Origin: Arthrobacter crystallopoietes
Lineage (GTDB): Bacteria > Actinomycetota > Actinomycetes > Actinomycetales > Micrococcaceae
Reading direction: 5' to 3'
NCBI RefSeq assembly: GCF_017603825.1
Contig: NZ_CP072014.1
Location: 4,216,001 to 4,280,000 of the forward strand
Length of the DNA stretch: 64,000 nucleotides
The notes under the pieces: generated by a model
Databases searched by the model: none
Told to the model about the DNA's origin: nothing
What the model saw: only the letters and a program-made list of their open reading frames with translations
Made by a program: the position numbers and the translations under genes
Shown here: positions 1 to 7,874 of the stretch, piece by piece
How the letters are laid out: each line of letters begins with the position of its first letter
How positions within the stretch are numbered: position 1 is the first letter of the stretch

Positions 1-466
1 AGCTTCGGATCATGGCTCCGTGGCTGAAAATGGCGGCAGTTGCCAGCCCTGCGGCCTCGGCCTCGGCGACCACCTCATCGAAACGGCCGAACGTCTCGTG
101 GCCGTCCGGCCCGCCCGGCATCCGCCGGTCCAGCTCTCCACCGGACCAGGCGAAAACAGTGGTCATATAGGTCCGCACCGATTCGATGTCGCCGAGCATC
201 TCGAGCTGTCCGGCGGAGATCTCCTTCACGCCGTCGCGGATTTCAACGTCCAGTTGCATCCCGGTGGCAAGCGGCGAGGCGGTCAGCTGGGTACGGATCG
301 CTGTGGAGGCGAACAGCGCATCGATCGGCTCGCCGTCGAGCGCCTTTTGCAGTGCCCGGGCCTGCTTGTGGCCCAGCCTGGTCAGCTCCGGTCCGGGAAC
401 CGCAGTGTCCAGCAGCCCCTTGACATTCGACGGCGTTTGGCCATGGCGGATCAGCAGCAGGCGCAT
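1..466 (-). CDS. Histidine phosphatase family protein (phosphoglycerate mutase-like), 3' end cut by the window edge
   Basis: The reading frame begins with ATG at 466 and runs off the left edge, giving about 155 residues without the C-terminus. The N-terminus LLIRHGQTPSN carries the RHG motif whose histidine is phosphorylated in this superfamily. A second superfamily-type histidine lies in FSHGAMIRS at the edge. The start has a good ribosome-binding site (AAGGAG) that overlaps the end of htpX, only 12 bp upstream, so the two genes are probably co-transcribed. The substrate cannot be inferred; members of the family dephosphorylate sugars, nucleotides or cofactor precursors. Confidence 0.85.
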   Translation of the reverse strand, partial: MRLLLIRHGQTPSNVKGLLDTAVPGPELTRLGHKQARALQKALDGEPIDALFASTAIRTQLTASPLATGMQLDVEIRDGVKEISAGQLEMLGDIESVRTYMTTVFAWSGGELDRRMPGGPDGHETFGRFDEVVAEAEAAGLATAAIFSHGAMIRS

Positions 467-478
467 CTGGTCCGCTCC

Positions 479-1345
479 TTAGCCAAGGGTCCTACCCGCC
501 ATGCGTTCCAGCCGGGCCACCCGGTCGTCCATCGGCGGATGGGTGCTGAACATCTTCTTGAGTCCGCCGCCGCGGAACGGGTTGGCGATCATGAGGTGGC
601 TGGTGTTGACCAGTTTCTGGTCCTGAGGCAAGGGCGCCTGCTGGGTGCCGTACTGCAGTTTGCGCAGAGCCGAAGCAAGCGCCAGCGGATCGTCAGTCAA
701 CTGCGCCCCGTCTTCATCGGCGTCGTATTCGCGGGTGCGGCTGATGGACATCTGGATCAGCATGGCGGCAACCGGTGCCAGCAGCGACATGGCGAGCAGG
801 GCAATGGGGTTGGCGTTGCGGTCCCGGCCGCCGAAGAACAGCATGAACTGGGCAACCGACGTGATGACTCCGGCCACGGCGGCTGCCACCGAGGACGTGA
901 GGATGTCGCGGTTGTAGACGTGCATCAGTTCGTGGCCGAGCACCCCGCGCAGCTCCCGCTCAGTGAGCAGGCGGAGGATGCCCTCAGTGCAGCAAACCGC
1001 CGAGTTCTGCGGGTTGCGGCCGGTGGCGAAGGCGTTCGGCGCCTGCGTGGGCGAGACGTACAGCCGCGGCATCGGCTGGTTGGCGCGGGTGGATAGTTCG
1101 CGGACGATCCGGTACATCTGAGGCTGCTGCTGCTCGGTGACCGGGTATGCGTGCATGGCGCGGATAGCCAACTTGTCGCTGTTCCAGTAGCTGTAGGCCG
1201 TGGTGCCGACACCGATCAGGGCCATAATCCAGATCCAGCTGCTGCTGCCCGTGCCGCTGGCCAGCAGGGCACCGATGCCCAGCAGGATCGCAAACAGCAC
1301 GCCGAGCAAGCCGGCTGTCTTCAAACCGTTGAAATGATTGTGCAC
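479..1345 (-). CDS. htpX: Membrane zinc metalloprotease HtpX (M48 family)
   Basis: The protein has 288 residues and belongs to the M48B integral-membrane proteases that degrade misfolded membrane proteins. It has two N-terminal hydrophobic helices (roughly residues 8-45), then the zinc site in GHELMHVYNRD, with HExxH supplying two ligands and the catalytic glutamate. A second hydrophobic pair follows at about residues 155-205. The chosen start is GTG at 1345 because a strong AGAAGGAGAT site lies just upstream. A longer frame reaching 1417 lacks such a site and adds a basic extension not expected for the family. It is followed 12 bp later by the histidine phosphatase gene. Confidence 0.93.
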   Translation of the reverse strand: MHNHFNGLKTAGLLGVLFAILLGIGALLASGTGSSSWIWIMALIGVGTTAYSYWNSDKLAIRAMHAYPVTEQQQPQMYRIVRELSTRANQPMPRLYVSPTQAPNAFATGRNPQNSAVCCTEGILRLLTERELRGVLGHELMHVYNRDILTSSVAAAVAGVITSVAQFMLFFGGRDRNANPIALLAMSLLAPVAAMLIQMSISRTREYDADEDGAQLTDDPLALASALRKLQYGTQQAPLPQDQKLVNTSHLMIANPFRGGGLKKMFSTHPPMDDRVARLERMAGRTLG

Positions 1346-1450
1346 CGCGTCAGATCTCCTTCTACGCCGGCCGTCGATGACCAGCGTGGCACGCCCAGCC
1401 ATCTTCTGACCAGGCACTCCGTATAACGTACAGCGGCGGCGGCGTGTTCC

Positions 1451-2731
1451 TTACGGCTCGGGGTTCCTTTCGTCATAGCAGGCAAAGCGCGGCTGCCATT
1501 TATGCAGCAGCCAGACCGCCAGCATGCACGCCAGTCCCCCGGCGACGGCCGCGAACCCCTCGCCCAGCCACTCGCCGTTCCCGCCGGCCACCGCGTCCCC
1601 GAGCCGCGGTCCGCCGGCAACGACGACGATGAAGATGCCCTGGAGCCGGCCCCGCATGGCGTCCGGTGTCGCCGACTGCAGAATGGTATTGCGGAACACG
1701 CCGCTGACAGTATCCGCCGCCCCTGCCACCATCAGGCAGGCCACCGCCGGAACCAACCAGGTTCTGATGCTTCCATCCACCGCTGCTTCGGCCTTGCCGG
1801 CAAGAACGACGACGGCGCCAAAGGCCGTTACCGCGGCTCCCCACACTGCCACGCACCACAGCACTGCCAAGCCTTGCCGGCGGATCTGGCCCAACGGCCC
1901 GGAGAAGAGAGCCGCGAGAAACGCGCCCGCAGCAACCGCTGCCAGCAGGATTCCCGCCGTCGCTTCCCCACCGCCGATGACCACTGCGCCGATGGCTGGC
2001 ATCAGGGCACGGGGCTGCGCCAGGACCATGGCTGCCATGTCCACCAAGAAGGTCATGCGGATATTGGGCCGGGTGCGCAGGAACTGCAAACCCTCAAGGA
2101 CGGACCGGAGGCCGGCCTTGCGGACTTCGCCCTCCGGCGGGATCGGCGGCAGCCGGAACACGGCCCAGATGGCGGCGGTAAAGGTCACCACGTCGATGGT
2201 GTAGGTCCAGCCGAACCCGACGTTGGCCACGAGCACGCCGGCGAGCAGCGGGCCGATCGTCATGCCCAGTCCGAAGGTCATCATGGTCAGGGCGTTAGCA
2301 GCAGGCAGGATCTCCCGCCGGACCAGCCGGGGCACAATGGCGCTGCGGGCCGGCTGGTTCAGGCCGGCAGCGGCAGAATGGATGGCAATCAGGACGTAGA
2401 GCAGCCAGACCTGGCCCAGTCCGGACCAGGCATGCATTGCGAACAGCCCGGCGCAGGCCCAGAGAACCAGCCCGGAGTAGAGGGCGACCTTCCGGCGATC
2501 GTGCGCGTCCACCACCGAGCCGCCGTACAGTCCCGCCAGCACCAGCGGGACCAGCCCGACGATGCCGATGGCGCCGACTGCGAGGGTCGACTGCGTCAGC
2601 TGGTAGACCTCGAGGCTGACCGCCACGAGCGTGAGCTGGGCACCGATCGAGGACAGCGAGGTCCCGATCCACATCCGCCGAAAATCCAGGCTTTCCTTGA
2701 GCGGAGTGGTGTCGGCGAACAGTTTGGGCAT
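1451..2731 (-). CDS. MFS transporter, enterobactin-exporter (EntS)-like
   Basis: This hydrophobic protein of about 426 residues has the layout of the MFS_3/EntS-like branch. The N-terminal LDFRRMWIGTSLSSIG leads into helix 1, and the loop 2-3 motif GSVVDAHDRRKVALYSG resembles the canonical MFS G-x-x-x-D-R-x-G-R-R. Around twelve hydrophobic segments are visible. The substrate cannot be read from sequence. I prefer the ATG at 2731; a GTG at 2758 would overlap the upstream hydrolase by 17 bp and neither has a convincing ribosome-binding site. It is the last gene of a three-gene minus-strand run with the two hydrolases at 2742-4204. Confidence 0.8.
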   Translation of the reverse strand: MPKLFADTTPLKESLDFRRMWIGTSLSSIGAQLTLVAVSLEVYQLTQSTLAVGAIGIVGLVPLVLAGLYGGSVVDAHDRRKVALYSGLVLWACAGLFAMHAWSGLGQVWLLYVLIAIHSAAAGLNQPARSAIVPRLVRREILPAANALTMMTFGLGMTIGPLLAGVLVANVGFGWTYTIDVVTFTAAIWAVFRLPPIPPEGEVRKAGLRSVLEGLQFLRTRPNIRMTFLVDMAAMVLAQPRALMPAIGAVVIGGGEATAGILLAAVAAGAFLAALFSGPLGQIRRQGLAVLWCVAVWGAAVTAFGAVVVLAGKAEAAVDGSIRTWLVPAVACLMVAGAADTVSGVFRNTILQSATPDAMRGRLQGIFIVVVAGGPRLGDAVAGGNGEWLGEGFAAVAGGLACMLAVWLLHKWQPRFACYDERNPEP

Positions 2732-2741
2732 GGACGAGATT

Positions 2742-3464
2742 CTAGTTGCCGGAAGCACCTTTCCCGGACAGCACGCTGCGGATCACCTTGAGGACCTTAG
2801 AGTCCCCGATGATGCGGAAATGGCCCATCAGGTCCAGCTCGATGTTCTCCGCGCCGGGCAGTTCGCTGCCGCCGGGAATGTGTGGGTCAAAGGAGCTGTA
2901 GACCGAGGTGATCCGGTGGTTCACGGACAGTTCGGCTGCCAGGGATCGCAGGGCGCTGTTGCTGGGCGAAAGGGCTCTGATGCTGGGAACCAGGAAAAAC
3001 CGGGCGTAGACGGAACCGGAAAACGGAGTGTTGATGGCAACCATGCGGGCTATGCGTCCGGCGGCGCCCGGCATGGTCATGGCGTACTTGCCGATGAGCC
3101 CGCCCTTGCTATGGGCCACGATAGTCACGTTCTGCAGGTTTGCCGCCGCCAGGTAGGCGCTGACCAGTTCAGCCATTTTGGCCACGGTGCCCCGGTTGTA
3201 CCCGAGCGGCTCCACCACGTGGACCGGATGCCCCGCCTGACGGAGGTCATCGGCGATGGGCTTGAGGAACTGCCATTTTTCGTAGATGCCCGGAATCAGC
3301 AGCACCGGCTGGTCCTCGCGGCCCGCTGCCTGCAGATAAGGCGCAGGATCATCCCGGAACAGGAAGCCGTGCACCTGCCAATAAGCCACATAGGCATAGT
3401 CCTGCAGCCATGCCCAGCCGCGGCTCAGCGTCACTCTGACACTGGGCGCCCCACCGCGGCTCAT
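2742..3464 (-). CDS. Alpha/beta hydrolase (lipase-like, AHSKGG nucleophile elbow)
   Basis: The protein has 240 residues. It shows an alpha/beta-hydrolase fold with the oxyanion-region strand PVLLIPGIYE, the nucleophile elbow VAHSKGG (G/A-x-S-x-G type) and a C-terminal GHFRIIGD that likely provides the catalytic histidine. The SKGG elbow resembles PGAP1/triacylglycerol-lipase-type enzymes. The ATG at 3464 overlaps the stop of the upstream hydrolase in an ATGA junction, so translation is probably coupled and the longer frame to 3593 is not needed. The substrate is unknown. Confidence 0.82.
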   Translation of the reverse strand: MSRGGAPSVRVTLSRGWAWLQDYAYVAYWQVHGFLFRDDPAPYLQAAGREDQPVLLIPGIYEKWQFLKPIADDLRQAGHPVHVVEPLGYNRGTVAKMAELVSAYLAAANLQNVTIVAHSKGGLIGKYAMTMPGAAGRIARMVAINTPFSGSVYARFFLVPSIRALSPSNSALRSLAAELSVNHRITSVYSSFDPHIPGGSELPGAENIELDLMGHFRIIGDSKVLKVIRSVLSGKGASGN

Positions 3465-4204
3465 GCCCGTGCAGCCAGTTCCAGGCAGTAGCTCGCGACG
3501 GTTCTGGGCCGGCGGAACATCGCCACGTGGGCTTCGCCCGGTACTTCCGCAATTCTTGCGTAGGGGCACGCCCTTCCCAGTTCGGCAGTCCACTCACGCG
3601 GCACAATCGGATCGTGTTCCCCGCGCAGGACCAGCGTGGGCACATCAATTTTGGCCAGTGTCTCCTCCAGCCGGTGACCGACCATCTCGGGCACTGTAGT
3701 CAAGTACCAGCGTTTGCTGGACCGGGCGTAATCGCTCAGCACCACAAAGTTCACTTGGGGCGGCTCCCTTAGTGTGTCCTGGAACAGCCGCCACCCTTGC
3801 TGAAGGGCGCTTCGCTCCTTCCGGTTCGTCGTCGGCCCCAGCAGCACCAGGGCGCGGGTCAGTGCGGGATGGGCAGCGGTCATCTCCGCGGTGATCTGGC
3901 AACCCATTGAATGCCCCACCAGCACCGCCGGGCCAACTCCGGCGGCATCCAGCGCAGCCCGCACCAGCTGGGCAAAGTCCTGCATCGACAGTGCCGTCCG
4001 TGGAGCCCGGGTACTGCCGAAGCCGGGCAGCTCAACGGAGTGCACGGCACCAAAGGCAGCCAGTTCACGGGCCAGCGGGACAAAATACCGGGGCGAGACA
4101 CCAATGCCGGGCACCAGTACGAAGGTTTCCGGCCCCCTCCCCCGGGACAGAATTTTAAGTTCGCGGCCTTCTACCTCCACCGTGAACTCCTGGACTGCGG
4201 ACAT
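3461..4204 (-). CDS. Alpha/beta fold hydrolase
   Basis: The protein has 247 residues. Visible elements are FVLVPGIGVSP (oxyanion hole), the nucleophile elbow VGHSMGC, the acid LRGEHDPIVP and the histidine in PGEAHVAMF, giving a complete Ser-Asp-His triad in the expected order. The ATG at 4204 has AGGTGG a few bases upstream. A longer frame to 4537 runs through the fur promoter region and is rejected. It is translationally coupled to the next hydrolase (ATGA overlap at 3461-3464). No specific substrate can be assigned; it could be an esterase or a small-molecule C-C hydrolase. Confidence 0.85.
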   Translation of the reverse strand: MSAVQEFTVEVEGRELKILSRGRGPETFVLVPGIGVSPRYFVPLARELAAFGAVHSVELPGFGSTRAPRTALSMQDFAQLVRAALDAAGVGPAVLVGHSMGCQITAEMTAAHPALTRALVLLGPTTNRKERSALQQGWRLFQDTLREPPQVNFVVLSDYARSSKRWYLTTVPEMVGHRLEETLAKIDVPTLVLRGEHDPIVPREWTAELGRACPYARIAEVPGEAHVAMFRRPRTVASYCLELAARA

Positions 4205-4332
4205 AAATGAACACCACCTAACGTGTGTGTCATCGTAGGCTACGGTGCGGGCACTGCGGACGATGAGAGCGGAATAGAGCGCAGGCAAGTTCCGTACACA
4301 CTCCGGTGATAGCCGACACGCCCGGCCCAAAG

Positions 4333-4359
4333 TGTTTTCTGGACTGATTCCAGAAAACA
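4333..4359. promoter_or_regulatory. Perfect inverted repeat upstream of fur-katA (Fur/PerR-type operator)
   Basis: Two perfect 11-bp arms, TGTTTTCTGGA at 4333-4343 and its reverse complement at 4349-4359, flank a 5-bp spacer (CTGAT). The site ends 16 bp before the fur ATG at 4376, so it covers the transcription start region. Fur-family proteins bind palindromic, AT-containing sites and often regulate their own operon, so this is most likely the autoregulatory operator of the fur-katA pair. Confidence 0.75.
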
Positions 4360-4375
4360 TGGCAGGATCGAAACC

Positions 4376-4846
4376 ATGGTCGATATGAGGGAGCCGGAGG
4401 ACTTGCTGCGTGAAGCCATGCTTCGCGTCACCCGTCCACGGACTGCAGTGCTGGAGGCCGTCCGTGCCCACCCGCACGCCGATGCCGACACCATCACTGG
4501 TGTGGTGAAGGCCGAAATCGGCACGGTCTCGAAGCAAGCCGTCTACGACGTGCTGGCAGCGCTGACCGAAGCCAGGCTGGTGCGCCGGATCGAGCCGTCA
4601 GGTTCACCGGCCCGCTTCGAGGCCCGGGTTGGCGACAACCACCACCACTTGGTGTGCCGGTCCTGCGGAGGCATAGAAGACGTGGACTGCGCCGTCGGCG
4701 CAGCACCGTGCCTCGCTGCCTCCGATGACCACGGCTTCACGATTGACGAAGCCGAGGTTACGTACTGGGGCACCTGTCCGGCCTGCACTGCCAAAAAGAC
4801 CTTCACAATGGAAGATCCGACAAGGAGCAATAGAACACATGGCTGA
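4376..4846 (+). CDS. Fur family transcriptional repressor (PerR/FurA-like) coupled to catalase
   Basis: The protein has 156 residues. The N-terminal winged helix (residues about 10-85) includes [23 protein letters not shown], typical of Fur DNA-recognition helices. It is followed by the metal-binding segment [13 protein letters not shown] and a second CxxC (CPAC) near the C-terminus for structural zinc. In mycobacteria and streptomycetes FurA/CatR homologues sit directly upstream of catalase genes and act as peroxide sensors. The same arrangement is seen here: the gene ends within the catalase start (8-bp overlap ATGGCTGA). A perfect inverted repeat lies just upstream. ATG at 4385 is an alternative start. 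Confidence 0.9.
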   Translation: MVDMREPEDLLREAMLRVTRPRTAVLEAVRAHPHADADTITGVVKAEIGTVSKQAVYDVLAALTEARLVRRIEPSGSPARFEARVGDNHHHLVCRSCGGIEDVDCAVGAAPCLAASDDHGFTIDEAEVTYWGTCPACTAKKTFTMEDPTRSNRTHG

Positions 4847-6338
4847 TAACACCAAGCCGCTGACAACCGTTGCGGGCGCACCCGTAGCGGACAACCAGGA
4901 CAGCCTGACCGCCGGTCCGCGCGGTCCCATGCTGCTCCAGGACGTCTGGTTCCTGGAGAAGATGGCGCACTTCGACCGCGAGGTTATCCCCGAGCGCCGC
5001 ATGCATGCCAAGGGCTCCGGTGCCTTTGGTACCTTCACGGTGACCCACGACATCACGAAGTACAGCTCCGCGAAGATCTTCTCCGAGGTCGGCAAAAAGA
5101 CCGAGATGTTCGCCCGCTTCTCCACCGTTGCCGGCGAACGCGGTGCAGCCGACGCCGAGCGCGACATCCGCGGCTTCGCCCTCCGGTTCTACACAGAAGA
5201 GGGCAACTGGGACGTTGTCGGCAACAACACGCCGGTCTTTTTCTTCCGCGACCCGCTGAAGTTCCCTGACCTCAACCACGCGGTCAAGCGCGACCCGCGC
5301 ACCAACCTGCGCAGCGCCGAGAACAACTGGGATTTTTGGACCAACCTGCCCGAGGCGCTGCACCAGGTCACCATCGTAATGTCGGACCGTGGTGTTCCGG
5401 CGAGCTACCGCCACATGCACGGCTTCGGTTCGCACACCTACAGCTTCATCAATGAAGCCGGCGAGCGCTACTGGGTGAAGTTCCACTTCCGTACCCAGCA
5501 GGGCATCAAGAACCTCACCGACGCCGAAGCCGCCAAGCTGGTCGGCGAGGACCGCGAATCCCACCAGCGTGACCTTTTCGATTCCATCGAGGAGGGCGAG
5601 TTCCCCAAGTGGACTCTCTTCGTGCAGATCATGCCCGAAGCCGAGGCCGACAGCTACAAGTACCACCCGTTCGACCTCACCAAGGTCTGGTCGAAGAAGG
5701 ATTACCCGCTGATTGAGGTCGGCGAGTTCGAGTTGAACCGCAACCCGGAGAATTACTTCGCCGATGTCGAGCAGGCTGCCTTCACCCCGGCCAACGTGGT
5801 TCCCGGCATCAGCTTCTCGCCGGACCGCATGCTCCAGGGCCGCCTGTTCTCCTACGGTGATGCCGCCCGCTACCGCTTGGGAGTCAACCACCACCAGATT
5901 CCGGTGAACTACCCCCGCGGCGCCCAACTCGTCAACTCCTTCCACCGCGACGGCGCAATGCGTGTCGACGGCAACCAGGGTGCGACTCCGGGCATCAACC
6001 CGAACTCCTACGGGCGTTGGCAGGAACAGCCGGCCTACCGCGATCCGGCCCAGGCCGTGGGCGCCGTCGCCGACCGGTTCAACTACCGCGAGGACGACGA
6101 CAACTACTTCGAGCAGCCCGGCATCCTCTTCCGCGAGAAGATGACCGAGGAACAGCGCCAGGTCCTGTTCGAGAACACCGCTCGGGCCATCGATGGCGCC
6201 TCGCAGGCCACCATCGAACGCCACATCGCCAACTGCACGAAGGCCGATCCGGCCTACGGCGAAGGCGTGCGTAAGGCGATCGAGGCCCTTCAGGCCGGCA
6301 AGATCTCCTCCGTCGACGTCAACACCGACTCCGCTTAG
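4839..6338 (+). CDS. katA: Monofunctional heme catalase
   Basis: The protein has 499 residues, the usual length of small-subunit catalases, and decomposes hydrogen peroxide in the cytoplasm. The catalytic histidine lies in [12 protein letters not shown] and the distal asparagine in [14 protein letters not shown]. The proximal heme-ligand tyrosine lies in [14 protein letters not shown], although the usual histidine after Asp-Thr is replaced by alanine. The start is ATG at 4839 with AAGGAG at 4822-4827. A longer frame from 4725 lies inside fur. Expression is likely controlled by the upstream Fur protein through the inverted repeat at 4333-4359. Transcription ends at the strong hairpin at 6351-6391. 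Confidence 0.97.
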   Translation: MADNTKPLTTVAGAPVADNQDSLTAGPRGPMLLQDVWFLEKMAHFDREVIPERRMHAKGSGAFGTFTVTHDITKYSSAKIFSEVGKKTEMFARFSTVAGERGAADAERDIRGFALRFYTEEGNWDVVGNNTPVFFFRDPLKFPDLNHAVKRDPRTNLRSAENNWDFWTNLPEALHQVTIVMSDRGVPASYRHMHGFGSHTYSFINEAGERYWVKFHFRTQQGIKNLTDAEAAKLVGEDRESHQRDLFDSIEEGEFPKWTLFVQIMPEAEADSYKYHPFDLTKVWSKKDYPLIEVGEFELNRNPENYFADVEQAAFTPANVVPGISFSPDRMLQGRLFSYGDAARYRLGVNHHQIPVNYPRGAQLVNSFHRDGAMRVDGNQGATPGINPNSYGRWQEQPAYRDPAQAVGAVADRFNYREDDDNYFEQPGILFREKMTEEQRQVLFENTARAIDGASQATIERHIANCTKADPAYGEGVRKAIEALQAGKISSVDVNTDSA

Positions 6339-6350
6339 TTCTGAGGCACA

Positions 6351-6391
6351 AAATGCCCGGGACCGGCCGCCATGGCCGGTCCCGGGCATTT
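6351..6391. terminator. Bidirectional transcription terminator after katA
   Basis: An 18-bp perfect stem (6351-6368 with 6374-6391) with a 5-nt loop begins with AAAT and ends with ATTT, so both strands carry a short U-rich flank. It sits between the convergent genes katA and the ankyrin gene, 12 bp past the katA stop. Confidence 0.88.
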
Positions 6392-6392
6392 C

Positions 6393-6782
6393 CTATTTCT
6401 CAAGCAGGTGTTCGCGGCCAAACATCTTGGCGGCGTCCCGGGCGGTCGGCGTACCGGCATCGAGATCGGCACCGGCGGCCAGAAGCCTGCCTACCACGGT
6501 ATCTTCGCCCTTGAACAGGGCACCGGCAATTGGCGACTGGTCGCGGACGTTACGGATGTCTGGATCGGCACCGCGTTCCAGCAACATCACCACGGTTTCT
6601 TCCTGGCCGTGGTAAGCCGCGAGCATCAGCAGGGTATTGCGGTCCGAATCGAGCACGTCCACGTGCAGTCCGTGGTCGAGAAATTCCGACAGTTCATCTG
6701 TCTTGCCTTCGCGGGCCAGATCCATGGCAAGCCCGACAACGCGTGCGGTCTGTTCTTCATTGAGTGGGATTTCGTTCGTCAC
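6393..6782 (-). CDS. Ankyrin repeat protein
   Basis: The protein has 129 residues and about three ankyrin repeats; NTLLMLAAYHGQEETVVMLL and the preceding and following helix pairs match the TPLH-like consensus with GADPD at repeat boundaries. Such small cytoplasmic ankyrin proteins often neighbour catalase genes in proteobacteria and actinobacteria and are thought to assist catalase, which fits the position here. The start is GTG at 6782, overlapping the tetR stop as GTGA, so the two are translationally coupled. The gene converges on katA and shares its terminator. Confidence 0.88.
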   Translation of the reverse strand: MTNEIPLNEEQTARVVGLAMDLAREGKTDELSEFLDHGLHVDVLDSDRNTLLMLAAYHGQEETVVMLLERGADPDIRNVRDQSPIAGALFKGEDTVVGRLLAAGADLDAGTPTARDAAKMFGREHLLEK

Positions 6783-7372
6783 GGTTCCAGCGTAGGCGAA
6801 GACGCTGCCTTTGACAGGTAACGGTCCAGCAGGAGGCGGAAGCCCGCCGTCGTTTGTTCCGTATCGCCGGTAAGCACGTGCTCGTACAGCAAGCCATGAA
6901 CGCCTGCGGCAAAGAGGCGCCCTTCGACTTCTGCCGTCTCCGGTGCTACACCGTTGGCCTGTAGCCAGCCGGTGGCGACGTCCTGCCACGCCCCATAGAG
7001 GTCGGCCGAGTGGGTGCCGAAGGCCCCTCCCGGGTCCTGCATCGCCGCTTCGAAACCGAGCCGCTGGAGCTGCCGCCCGCGGACCGTCATGGACCGGCTC
7101 CACAACCGGAGCATCTGCTCGCGGAACCCCTCGGGCGCCAGATGAAGCATCTGGTCACGCGGTGGCGCTGCCAGCCCGGACTGGACCTGAGCCACAATTT
7201 CGGCGACCAGCTGCTCCCTGCTACCGAAGTGATAGACGAGCATGTAACTGCTGATCCCCAGCCCTTCCGCCAAGGACCGGAAGGACAGACCAGCAAGGTT
7301 CTTGTCCTGCAAATAGTCCAGAATGCCCGCCAGCAGCTGCGGCTTGCGCTGGAGATTCTGCGGTCTCGCCAT
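6779..7372 (-). CDS. TetR family transcriptional regulator
   Basis: The protein has 197 residues with an N-terminal TetR helix-turn-helix: LAGLSFRSLAEGLGISSYMLVYHFGSREQLV, residues about 22-53. A variable ligand-binding domain follows, ending in LLLDRYL. The ATG at 7372 precedes the first DNA-binding helix; the longer frame to 7513 has no support. A perfect 19-bp palindrome lies about 60 bp upstream (7432-7450) and is its probable autoregulatory operator. It is co-transcribed with the ankyrin gene via a GTGA overlap, so it may also control that gene. The ligand is unknown. Confidence 0.9.
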   Translation of the reverse strand: MARPQNLQRKPQLLAGILDYLQDKNLAGLSFRSLAEGLGISSYMLVYHFGSREQLVAEIVAQVQSGLAAPPRDQMLHLAPEGFREQMLRLWSRSMTVRGRQLQRLGFEAAMQDPGGAFGTHSADLYGAWQDVATGWLQANGVAPETAEVEGRLFAAGVHGLLYEHVLTGDTEQTTAGFRLLLDRYLSKAASSPTLEP

Positions 7373-7431
7373 GCCCGTGCGCGCTCCTCGTCCTCCCTGG
7401 CATCCTGGCTGGATGCTCTGCTGGACCCCAG

Positions 7432-7450
7432 CATAGTGCGGCGCACTATG
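7432..7450. promoter_or_regulatory. Perfect 19-bp palindrome, probable TetR operator
   Basis: CATAGTGCGGCGCACTATG consists of two perfect 9-bp arms around a single central base, the geometry typical of TetR-family operators. It lies about 60 bp upstream of the tetR start at 7372, where the tetR-ankyrin promoter is expected. Confidence 0.72.
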
Positions 7451-7584
7451 AAGTTTGATTTTCACAACTTTTTCTAGGTGTGCCGTCCTAAGGTAGGGAG
7501 CAATGGCTCGCATACTGGTATAGGGACGGCACGGGGGTCGGACCAGCCGGAAACGGTTAAGGCCATCAACTGAGGATGGGTATC

Positions 7585-7815
7585 GTGGCTACAACACAGA
7601 CTTGGCTGCAACGGAGCACCGCTAAGCTGGCCGGCCGACGCAGACCGACCGAAGAAACACGTTCGGGACCGGGTGCCCAGGACAAAGGTCCGGAGCGGCT
7701 GATCAACAGCCTGCGGACGGTCTACCCGGAGGCGCGGATCAGCACTCCGAGCCGGAACAAGATCCGGCTCGAGCTGCCCAGCGGCGACGTCCTGCGCTTC
7801 TACGTCAATCCGTAG
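7585..7815 (+). CDS. Conserved-looking small hypothetical protein
   Basis: A 76-residue protein with no recognised domain. The first half is polar and basic. The second half (ERLINSLRTVYPEARISTPSRN then a strand-rich stretch ending RFYVNP) looks like a compact helix-strand-strand fold. GTG at 7585 has GAGGA eight bases upstream; an in-frame ATG at 7576 lies inside that site and is less likely. A hairpin (7816-7837) follows the stop directly. It is a monocistronic gene between the TetR operator region and fprA. The function is unknown. Confidence 0.65.
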   Translation: MATTQTWLQRSTAKLAGRRRPTEETRSGPGAQDKGPERLINSLRTVYPEARISTPSRNKIRLELPSGDVLRFYVNP

Positions 7816-7837
7816 CGGCATCATGTTGCTGATGCCG
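7816..7837 (+). terminator. Hairpin directly after the small gene
   Basis: An 8-bp stem (CGGCATCA with TGATGCCG) and a 6-nt loop start immediately after the stop codon of the 7585-7815 gene, between it and the convergent fprA. There is no U-tract. Confidence 0.5.
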
Positions 7838-7874
7838 GGCGCGCACTGCCTGGGCCCGCCCGGCAAGCCCGAGG

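Noticed and set aside
20..1096. A 358-codon plus-strand frame across the phosphatase and htpX genes
   Set aside because: Shadow of two genuine minus-strand genes with intact RHG and HExxH motifs.
4803..6389. A 528-codon frame antisense to katA
   Set aside because: Val/Gly/Glu-rich shadow translation with no motifs; katA on the plus strand is unambiguous.
7480..7532. 9-bp inverted repeat (GTGCCGTCC and GGACGGCAC, 35-bp spacer) near the TetR operator
   Set aside because: Spacing is too long for a normal operator or hairpin, and such GC-rich pairs occur by chance.
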